In this document: one piece after another, positions 1 to 5,136 of the stretch | Layout: each line of letters opens with the position of its first letter | Position numbering within the stretch: the first letter of the stretch is position 1 | From: Lachnoclostridium sp. UBA7482 | GTDB lineage: Bacteria > Bacillota > Clostridia > Lachnospirales > Lachnospiraceae | Length of the DNA stretch: 9,403 bases | NCBI GenBank assembly: GCA_002479645.1 | Contig: DLOO01000079.1 | Span: forward strand, 15,629 to 25,031 | Reading direction: 5' to 3' | Position numbers and translations under genes: made by a program | The notes under the pieces: generated by a model | Databases searched by the model: none | Seen by the model: the letters and a program-made list of their open reading frames with translations, nothing else | What the model was told of the DNA's origin: nothing

Positions 1-11
1 CACAAAATGTA

Positions 12-40
12 TTGACAAATCATAAAAAATATATTGTAAT
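12..40 (+). promoter_or_regulatory. Sigma-A type promoter of the TetR-CPBP operon
   Basis: A perfect -35 box TTGACA (12-17) is followed after exactly 17 bases by TGTAAT (35-40), a 5/6 match to the -10 consensus. Transcription would start near 46-48, about 35 bases before the TetR start codon. The surroundings are very AT-rich, as expected of a strong housekeeping promoter in Firmicutes. The promoter is read from sequence alone. Confidence 0.8.
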
Positions 41-41
41 T

Positions 42-64
42 CAAGTTATATAACGCAAGTTATA
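42..64 (+). promoter_or_regulatory. Probable operator: 9-bp direct repeat plus 10-bp palindrome
   Basis: CAAGTTATA occurs twice (42-50 and 56-64) with a 14-base period, and the perfect palindrome GTTATATAAC lies at 45-54. The cluster covers the predicted transcription start and sits between the -10 box and the ribosome binding site, a typical place for a repressor to block RNA polymerase. Because the first gene encodes a TetR-type repressor, autoregulation through this site is a natural inference. It is not shown by the sequence itself. Confidence 0.5.
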
Positions 65-80
65 ATAGGAGGATAAAAAA

Positions 81-656
81 ATGCCGAAAGCAAAAATTAC
101 GCGGGAAATGGTGGTTGACGCCGCCTTTGAGGTCGCGAGGGCTACGGGGATTGAAAACGTCAACGCGCGCACCGTCTCGGAAAAGCTCGGCTGCTCAACG
201 CAGCCCGTAATGTATCATTTCGCGAGGATTGAGGAGATGAAACGCGCTGTATACGAAAAAGCAGACCGTTTTCACTCGGAATATCTGATGAATATCGAAG
301 ATGCAGAGAAAGGCATCCTGCTCGGTATCGGACTGAACTATATCCGCTTTGCGATACGGGAATCCAATTTGTTCCGTTTTCTCTTTCAATCCGGTTTCGC
401 AGTAGAAAACAGTCTTCTCGAAATGGTGAACAGCAGAGAGCTTAAACCCCTGCTCGATATGATGAGGGGCGAGATGAAAATGACCGTAAAACAGACCAAG
501 GAAGTGTTTGTGACAATCGCGGTATTCACTCACGGATATGCAAGCATCATTGCCAACAACTCGTTGGAATACGACGAAAAGCTTGTCGCGTCGCATCTGG
601 AGCGTGCCTATAGAGGCGCGGTCTTAGCCGTACAAAACGAAAAAGGGAGGGAATAA
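81..656 (+). CDS. TetR/AcrR-family transcriptional regulator
   Basis: This is a 191-residue DNA-binding regulator of typical TetR length. The N-terminal helix-turn-helix domain covers about residues 7-52, with the recognition part around NARTVSEKLGCSTQPVMYHF (28-47); the pattern of a short helix, a Gly-Cys turn and a Tyr-His-Phe end is characteristic of TetR. The rest (about 55-185) is helical and would form the ligand-binding and dimerisation domain; the inducer cannot be told. The ATG is preceded by AGGAGG (67-72) at 8 nt spacing. The stop codon is 2 nt before the start of the CPBP protease gene, so the two are co-transcribed. The promoter region carries repeats that could be its own operator. 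It most likely represses the operon and senses an unknown signal. Family assignment is confident; function beyond that is inference. Confidence 0.9.
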   Translation: MPKAKITREMVVDAAFEVARATGIENVNARTVSEKLGCSTQPVMYHFARIEEMKRAVYEKADRFHSEYLMNIEDAEKGILLGIGLNYIRFAIRESNLFRFLFQSGFAVENSLLEMVNSRELKPLLDMMRGEMKMTVKQTKEVFVTIAVFTHGYASIIANNSLEYDEKLVASHLERAYRGAVLAVQNEKGRE

Positions 657-658
657 AA

Positions 659-1387
659 GTGAAGAAATTATACGAAAAAAGCGAATTATGGTTCGCAATC
701 CTTTGGATCATTGCCTATGTTGTCTTATTTAGCGCGGCGGATAGTTTTTCAGAGTCTTTGGGATTTGAAAAAATCATTACTGCCCCGGTAAGCGTATTTT
801 CAGCATTGTTTCTTTTCGTCTGGGTAAGAAAGCATGACCTGTCGGAAAAATACGGCTTGTGCTTCTTTAGGGGAAACCGGAAAACTTACTTATACTTTGT
901 ACCCCTTCTTTTGATTATGTCCGTAAATCTGTGGAACGGCGTTACAATGAATATGTCTGCTGCGGAAAATGCGTTATACGTTTTGAGTATGCTTTGCGTA
1001 GGCTTTCTTGAAGAGCTTATTTTCAGGGGACTTCTTTTCAAAGCAATATGCAAAAGCAATGTTAAACAGGCGATCGTAATTTCAAGCATTACCTTTGGTA
1101 TCGGTCATATTGTGAATCTGCTCAACGGTGCAGAGGTTTTGCCTACTCTTTTGCAGATTTGCTATGCAACTGCACTCGGTTTTCTTTTTACAATTATTTT
1201 CTACAAGGGAAAGAGCCTCCTGCCTTGTATCGTTACACACGGTATAATCAATTCACTAAGCACTTTTTCCGTTGACGGTTCACAGGCGTATAATATGGTA
1301 ATTGCCGCTGCGTTATGCGTTATTTCCGTCGGATATGCGTTGTGGATATTGAAAAGAGAGGGCAAAACCAAAAGCCAAGCATTGTAG
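659..1387 (+). CDS. CPBP-family intramembrane metalloprotease (Abi/CAAX type)
   Basis: This is a 242-residue polytopic membrane protein with hydrophobic segments near residues 10-27, 40-56, 78-90, 104-118, 137-155, 165-182 and 210-230. All three CPBP (Abi) catalytic motifs are intact: EELIFR at 118-123 (EExxxR), F146-x3-H150, and H194-x3-N198. These residues bind the metal and catalyse proteolysis within the membrane in this family, whose members include type II CAAX prenyl endopeptidases and bacteriocin self-immunity proteins. The start is GTG at 659, 8 nt after a GGGAGG ribosome binding site inside the end of the TetR gene; starting at an internal ATG would remove the first membrane segment. 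The substrate is unknown. With a TetR regulator directly upstream and no bacteriocin gene visible nearby, an envelope-stress or immunity role is possible but unproven. Confidence 0.88.
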   Translation: MKKLYEKSELWFAILWIIAYVVLFSAADSFSESLGFEKIITAPVSVFSALFLFVWVRKHDLSEKYGLCFFRGNRKTYLYFVPLLLIMSVNLWNGVTMNMSAAENALYVLSMLCVGFLEELIFRGLLFKAICKSNVKQAIVISSITFGIGHIVNLLNGAEVLPTLLQICYATALGFLFTIIFYKGKSLLPCIVTHGIINSLSTFSVDGSQAYNMVIAAALCVISVGYALWILKREGKTKSQAL

Positions 1388-1389
1388 AA

Positions 1390-1581
1390 ATGTGCGTAAC
1401 AGGCTATGGAGTCATGGATAACTCTATTTACAGAACTACCGATAAAGAAAAAGATGATTTGCACCGTCTTTATCCGAAAGAGAATCCGGGCGAAGGTTGG
1501 TTTGGTCGTGAAACCGCCGAAAGAATAATAAAAGATTTTTTTTCCAAAAAGAAAAACAGTTTGTGGGAGGAAAGACCATAA
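1390..1581 (+). CDS. Small unrecognised ORF, possibly the tail of a truncated gene
   Basis: An open frame of 63 codons begins at ATG 1390, three bases after the CPBP stop. It encodes a hydrophilic peptide with a coherent composition: Gly-Tyr-Gly near the start, an acidic/basic stretch (TTDKEKDDLHRLYP), a GEGWFGRE motif and a helix ending in KDFFSKKK. It does not look like random sequence, but I do not recognise the family. No good ribosome binding site precedes ATG 1390; an internal ATG at 1414 has only a GGAG placed too close. This favours a 3' remnant of a larger gene whose 5' part was lost when the TetR-CPBP block arrived, or a weakly translated small gene. The frame is also open upstream through the end of the CPBP gene, without meaning there. 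Confidence 0.4.
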   Translation: MCVTGYGVMDNSIYRTTDKEKDDLHRLYPKENPGEGWFGRETAERIIKDFFSKKKNSLWEERP

Positions 1582-1588
1582 AGCAAAA

Positions 1589-1672
1589 ATGTCAATCATA
1601 AAGGCATTTGCGTACAGAAACTTTGGGCGGCACTTGATGAATAGGAATGTAAGAAAAATCAGAAATAAGTAG
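1589..1672 (+). CDS. Tiny cationic ORF (27 residues), uncertain
   Basis: ATG 1589 opens a 27-codon frame ending at TAG 1670-1672. The peptide contains FAYRNFGRHLMNRNVRKIR and is strongly basic (about nine Arg, Lys or His residues) with interspersed Phe, Ile, Leu and Met, so it could form an amphipathic helix. A GGGAGG lies upstream at 1565-1570, but 18 nt from the ATG is too far for normal initiation. It is in a different frame from the preceding 63-codon ORF. The two could be pieces of one decayed gene or separate small peptides. I recognise no family, and it may be non-coding. Confidence 0.25.
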   Translation: MSIIKAFAYRNFGRHLMNRNVRKIRNK

Positions 1673-1689
1673 TGCAGCAAAAACGACTT

Positions 1690-1721
1690 TGGGGCACCTT
1701 CCTTACGGAGGGTGCCCCAAC
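1690..1721. terminator. Hairpin terminator between the convergent TetR-CPBP block and tRNA-Thr
   Basis: The arms 1690-1703 and 1708-1721 pair over 14 bp with a single T:G pair (1700:1711) and a 4-base loop (TTAC). Read on the minus strand the loop is GUAA, a GNRA tetraloop, and the stem is followed after about 4 bases by a run of five T (1684-1680). It therefore fits a terminator for tRNA-Thr and any sigH read-through. On the plus strand the stem is slightly better paired, but the tail is only moderately T-rich (CTCTGTGTCTGTTCTTTG). It probably acts in both directions. Confidence 0.7.
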
Positions 1722-1740
1722 TCTGTGTCTGTTCTTTGAA

Positions 1741-1813
1741 AGCTGCCTAGCGGATTTGAACCGCCGACCTCCGCCTTACCAAGGCGACGCTCTACCAACT
1801 GAGCCAAGGCAGC
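1741..1813 (-). tRNA. tRNA-Thr, anticodon GGU
   Basis: Read on the minus strand, 73 bases fold into a full cloverleaf. The acceptor arm is GCTGCCT/AGGCAGC with discriminator T. The D arm is GCTC-AGTTGGTA-GAGC. The anticodon stem TCGCC/GGCGG surrounds the loop TTGGTAA. The T arm is GGCGG-TTCAAAT-CCGCT, with one imperfect end pair. Loop positions 34-36 are GGT, which reads ACC (and ACU by wobble), so the tRNA carries threonine. The CCA end is not encoded and must be added enzymatically. It has its own promoter upstream (1827-1855) and a hairpin terminator 19 nt downstream, and lies about 50 nt after sigH in the same orientation. Confidence 0.95.
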
Positions 1814-1826
1814 AATCACGATAAAT

Positions 1827-1855
1827 ATAATAGCACACGTTTTTTGAAAATGCAA
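1827..1855 (-). promoter_or_regulatory. Sigma-A promoter of tRNA-Thr
   Basis: On the minus strand, TTGCAT (1855-1850) and TATTAT (1832-1827) are separated by exactly 17 bases and match the -35 (4/6) and -10 (5/6) consensus. The -10 box ends 13 nt before the first base of the mature tRNA, so transcription would start 6-7 nt upstream of it. The promoter lies in the short gap after sigH, so the tRNA need not depend on the operon. Confidence 0.75.
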
Positions 1856-1864
1856 GCGCTATTT

Positions 1865-2506
1865 TTAATTTTTTTTCGCGCTTTTTCCCGTTTTGCCGGA
1901 GTCCCTTCCCTCCTGCTCTAAAATCTCTCGGAATTTTGTTTTGATTCTGGTAACGGCATTATCCACTGACTTTGGTGTTTTTTCGAGTTTTCTCGCAATC
2001 TCCTGATAATTGCTGCCATCAATATAATCTTCAAGCACCTTCTTTTCCAGCGGACTGAGTTTGCCCTCCAGTGCTCCCAACAGCCGATCGGCCTCCTCCC
2101 GGTCGATTAACTGTTCCAAAGGTCCCACTTGTCCGACGCCATGCATAGACACCTGCTCCTGCTCAAGATATTCCGGCGAGTCAAAAGAAATGTATCCGTC
2201 CATTGGAAAATTCTTCTTGCGGTTTGCCGCTTGGATGGCATTGTAAATTTGACGTCTGACACACAGCGCCGCAAATGTGGAAAATGCTGCGCCGCTCTCC
2301 GGACGAAAGCTGCGAATGGCACGATAAAGCCCTATCATCCCCTCCTGCAGAAGGTCGTCCCTGTCCCCCCAATTCAGGAAAAGGGAACGGCTTTCCTTAA
2401 GCACAAGGCGCTTGTATTTGATGAGCAGATACTCCTCCGCCCCGCTGTCGTCTGCTGCCAGCCGACAAAGCTCCTCGTCATTCAGTTGTTCATAGGATTG
2501 TGCCAT
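1865..2506 (-). CDS. sigH: RNA polymerase sigma-H factor (transition-state/sporulation sigma)
   Basis: This is a 213-residue sigma-70-family factor close to the usual SigH length (about 215). Region 2 spans about residues 22-95, with the core-binding DRDDLLQEGMIGLYRAIRSF (48-67) and the -10 recognition part ending at RRQIYNAIQAANRKK. Region 4 spans about 142-196, with the helix-turn-helix SNYQEIARKLEKTPKSVDNA at 165-184. In Bacillus SigH directs early sporulation and stationary-phase genes. Identity as SigH rather than another alternative sigma rests on sequence pattern plus position directly after rlmB in the cysS-mrnC-rlmB cluster. It starts 13 nt after the rlmB stop with a GAGGG site unusually close to the ATG, suggesting coupling to rlmB translation. 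A basic tail (SGKTGKSAKKN) follows region 4. No dedicated promoter is visible in the 13-nt gap. Confidence 0.88.
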   Translation of the reverse strand: MAQSYEQLNDEELCRLAADDSGAEEYLLIKYKRLVLKESRSLFLNWGDRDDLLQEGMIGLYRAIRSFRPESGAAFSTFAALCVRRQIYNAIQAANRKKNFPMDGYISFDSPEYLEQEQVSMHGVGQVGPLEQLIDREEADRLLGALEGKLSPLEKKVLEDYIDGSNYQEIARKLEKTPKSVDNAVTRIKTKFREILEQEGRDSGKTGKSAKKN

Positions 2507-2519
2507 ATGCCCTCATTTC

Positions 2520-3275
2520 TTATTTCTGCTGATATCTCTGTCGAAAAATCTCGTAGCCGAGAACGCCCATTGCCACGGATGCATTCAAGGAGTCAATCTG
2601 TCCCTTCATCGGAATCGCAACCGTAAAATCGCATTTTTCCTTTACCAGGCGGCTCACACCGCTTCCCTCGTTACCGATAACCAGACCAATCGGGCCGGTC
2701 ATGTTGGCATGATACATCACATCTCCGTCCATATCGGCACAAACAAACCAAAGTCCCTCTTTTTTGAGCTCCTCCATCGTCTGCACAAGATTTGTTACCT
2801 TCGCAACCGGCGTATAATTGATGGCGCCGGCAGAGGTTCTTGCTACCGTTCCCGTAAGACCGACGGCACGACGCTTCGGAATGATAACGCCATGTGCCCC
2901 GAGCTGGTTTGCCGTACGAATGATTGCTCCGAGATTATGCGGATCTTCAATTCCGTCGAGAAGAATCAAAAACGGCTCCTCTCCCTTGTCTCTTGCCGCC
3001 TTCAGCAAATCCTCCACCTCGGCATACTCATAAGCCGCTGCCTGAGCAATAACGCCCTGATGACGACCGGTGCTGCTCATCTGATCCAAACGCTCTCTGG
3101 AAACAAACTGGAGGATGGTATCCCCTTTCTTTGCTTCTCTTACGATACTCTGAATCGGACCATCCTTGCAGCCGTCCTGAATGTACAATTTGTCAATGGT
3201 TTTCTCGGCGCGAAATGCTTCCAGAACCGCATTGCGACCCTCGATCATAAACTCTTCGTATCTCTGTTCTTCCAT
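2520..3275 (-). CDS. rlmB: 23S rRNA (guanosine-2'-O-)-methyltransferase RlmB
   Basis: This 251-residue SPOUT-class enzyme of the TrmH/SpoU family should transfer a methyl group from S-adenosylmethionine to the 2'-OH of a 23S rRNA guanosine (G2251 in E. coli). The N-terminal part (about 8-80) is the L30e-like RNA-binding domain, starting with the typical EGRNAVLEAF. The catalytic knot holds motif 1 (DGIEDPHNLGAIIRTA, N114 and R120), motif 2 (IGNEGSGVS, N202-E203-G204) and motif 3 (IPMKGQIDSLNASVA, S229-L230-N231). The ATG follows GGAGG at 7 nt. It lies 15 nt after mrnC and 13 nt before sigH. In B. subtilis the equivalent (yacO) is followed by yacP/rae1, which is missing here. TrmH paralogues with other targets exist, but all family motifs and the gene order support RlmB. 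Confidence 0.93.
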   Translation of the reverse strand: MEEQRYEEFMIEGRNAVLEAFRAEKTIDKLYIQDGCKDGPIQSIVREAKKGDTILQFVSRERLDQMSSTGRHQGVIAQAAAYEYAEVEDLLKAARDKGEEPFLILLDGIEDPHNLGAIIRTANQLGAHGVIIPKRRAVGLTGTVARTSAGAINYTPVAKVTNLVQTMEELKKEGLWFVCADMDGDVMYHANMTGPIGLVIGNEGSGVSRLVKEKCDFTVAIPMKGQIDSLNASVAMGVLGYEIFRQRYQQK

Positions 3276-3290
3276 CGTTATTCCTCCGCT

Positions 3291-3722
3291 TTATTTCTGT
3301 TCTAAAATATCCACACCGGCCTTTACCATGGCAAGCATCCGCTCCGTCTGCCCGGTCAGATACCAGTATCCGCACAGCGCTTCAAAGCCCGTTGCCGTAC
3401 GGTAGTCGGCAATGGTTGCATGCTTCGGCACCGAAAAGGATTTGGCATTTCTGCCGCGGCGGTAATAGCTATCCTCTTCCCCGGTAAGCTGCGGCAAAAT
3501 CCCCTGCATAAGCTTCGCCTGGGCTGCGGCGCTTACATAGCGTGTTGCATGTTCGTGATGGTGATGCACCTGCATATCCTTCCGGCTCAAAAGCATGGAG
3601 CGGATAATCAGCTCATAAATCGCATCCCCGATATAAGCAAGGGAAAGAGGTGCGTAAGTACGCACATCCTGTCCCTCACATCCAAACTGTTCCTTTATCG
3701 ACGCAATCAGATCAATTCCCAT
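3291..3722 (-). CDS. mrnC: Mini-ribonuclease III (23S rRNA maturation)
   Basis: This 143-residue protein consists of a single RNase III catalytic domain with no double-stranded-RNA-binding domain, the hallmark of MrnC. The conserved LAYIGDAIYEL motif contains catalytic D33, and TGFEALCGYWYL contains the second acidic residue E114. The RRGRNAK motif (88-94) typical of MrnC is also present. In B. subtilis the enzyme trims both ends of 23S precursor rRNA, helped by ribosomal protein L3. A natural QVHHHHEH run occupies 51-58. The start ATG lies inside cysS: the genes overlap by 16 nt, and the ribosome binding site (GAGAAGG) is within the last cysS codons, so translation is probably coupled. The cysS-mrnC pairing is conserved across Firmicutes. 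Confidence 0.93.
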   Translation of the reverse strand: MGIDLIASIKEQFGCEGQDVRTYAPLSLAYIGDAIYELIIRSMLLSRKDMQVHHHHEHATRYVSAAAQAKLMQGILPQLTGEEDSYYRRGRNAKSFSVPKHATIADYRTATGFEALCGYWYLTGQTERMLAMVKAGVDILEQK

Positions 3723-5122
3723 ACAACACCTTCTCGAGTATCCTGAATCCGCACGCCCTTCTCCAGAAGCTCGGCACGAATTGCATCTGCCTTCGCAAAA
3801 TCCTTTGCCTTCTTTGCTTCCTTACGCTCTGCAATCTTCTCCTCAATCCATGCTGCCAGAGAATCGTCCGCTGCGGGAGCCTGCTCTTCGGTCTCGACAA
3901 GCAGATGGATGGAAAGAACCTCATCAAAGCTTTCCGCCAGTGCGCGCTTAGTGGCATCGTTTGTATCAGCCTTGAGCATATCATACAGAACCGTCAGTGC
4001 AGAGGAGGTATTCAAATCGCTGCAAAGAGCGTCCTCGAATTTTCTGCGGTATTCGGCAAATACAGCCGCATCCACGGCGCCTTCCTTCGACAGGCCAAGG
4101 ATACGCTTCTTGAGCTTACCGTAAGCTGCCGCTACCTGGTCAAGCACCTCGAAGGAAAATTCGAGCGGCTTTCTGTAATGAGACTGCAGGCAGAACATAC
4201 GGTATACCATCGGGTCGTAGCCCTTGCTCTCCAGAAGAGATACGGTCAGGAATTCACCCTTACTCTTACTCATCTTGCCGGCCTTATCATTCAAATGATG
4301 CACATGCATCCAGTAGTTACACCATTTATGTCCGAGATAAGATTCACTTTGCGCAATTTCATTGGTATGATGCGGGAAGATATTATCTACACCGCCGCAG
4401 TGAATATCCATGTATTCGCCTAGATGCTTGATGCTGATACCGGAGCATTCAATATGCCAGCCCGGATAGCCGACACCCCAGGGACTGTCCCACTTGAGCG
4501 CCTGATCCTCGAACTTAGACTTGGTAAACCAGAGAACAAAGTCATTTTTGTTACGCTTATTCTCATCCACTTCAACATCATCACGAACACCCTGTAAAAG
4601 CTCCTCCTCGGTATGATTCGTAAGAACATAATACTCCTTCAGCTTGGAGGTATCAAAATATACATTCTCGCCGGATACATAGGCGTATCCCTTTTCAAGA
4701 AGCACCTCAACCATGTGAATGAACTCGCCGATGCAGTTGGTCGCGGGTTCCACCACATCCGGACGCTTAATGCAAAGCTTGCGGCAGTCCTCAAAGAATG
4801 CATCCGTATAAAACTGTGCTATCTCCATGACGGTCTTGTGCTCTCTCTTCGCGCCCTTTAGCATCTTATCCTCACCGGTATCGGCATCCGAAGACAGATG
4901 TCCGACATCGGTAATGTTCATAACACGCTTTACATCGTAACCAAGGTAACGCAGGGTCTTCTCCAGAATATCCTCCATCATATAGCTTCTCAGGTTACCG
5001 ATGTGTGCAAAATGGTATACGGTCGGCCCGCAGGTATACATACCAACCTTACCGTCCACATTGGGAACAAACTTCTCAACCCTTCTGGTCAGAGTATTGT
5101 AAATGTACAATCGATTTTCCAT
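3707..5122 (-). CDS. cysS: Cysteinyl-tRNA synthetase
   Basis: This 471-residue class I aminoacyl-tRNA synthetase charges tRNA-Cys with cysteine in the cytoplasm and has full family length. The HIGH-type signature is HIGN at 40-43 in GPTVYHFAHIGNLRSY, and KMSKS is at 283-287. The zinc ligands that select the cysteine thiol are C31, C226, H251 and E255. The C-terminal DALR and anticodon-binding domains occupy roughly 325-471. The ATG follows AGGAGAGG at about 8 nt. It begins 14 nt after the tex stop and its 3' end overlaps mrnC by 16 nt. The short gap leaves no room for a T-box riboswitch, so any cysteine-dependent control must act elsewhere or at the operon level. Confidence 0.97.
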   Translation of the reverse strand: MENRLYIYNTLTRRVEKFVPNVDGKVGMYTCGPTVYHFAHIGNLRSYMMEDILEKTLRYLGYDVKRVMNITDVGHLSSDADTGEDKMLKGAKREHKTVMEIAQFYTDAFFEDCRKLCIKRPDVVEPATNCIGEFIHMVEVLLEKGYAYVSGENVYFDTSKLKEYYVLTNHTEEELLQGVRDDVEVDENKRNKNDFVLWFTKSKFEDQALKWDSPWGVGYPGWHIECSGISIKHLGEYMDIHCGGVDNIFPHHTNEIAQSESYLGHKWCNYWMHVHHLNDKAGKMSKSKGEFLTVSLLESKGYDPMVYRMFCLQSHYRKPLEFSFEVLDQVAAAYGKLKKRILGLSKEGAVDAAVFAEYRRKFEDALCSDLNTSSALTVLYDMLKADTNDATKRALAESFDEVLSIHLLVETEEQAPAADDSLAAWIEEKIAERKEAKKAKDFAKADAIRAELLEKGVRIQDTREGVVWELI

Positions 5123-5136
5123 ATCCGTTACCTCTC

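Noticed and set aside
1741..1813. Duplicated tRNA-Thr 3' end as an integration (att) repeat
   Set aside because: I found no second copy of the tRNA 3' sequence in the rest of the window, so an att pair cannot be claimed from this sequence.
3650..4423. Long plus-strand open frame of 257 codons opposite cysS
   Set aside because: It is antisense to a complete cysS with all catalytic motifs, has no ribosome binding site or family features, and its composition is that of a shadow frame.
5123..5136. T-box or other riboswitch upstream of cysS
   Set aside because: Only 14 nt separate tex and cysS, and no leader structure can fit.
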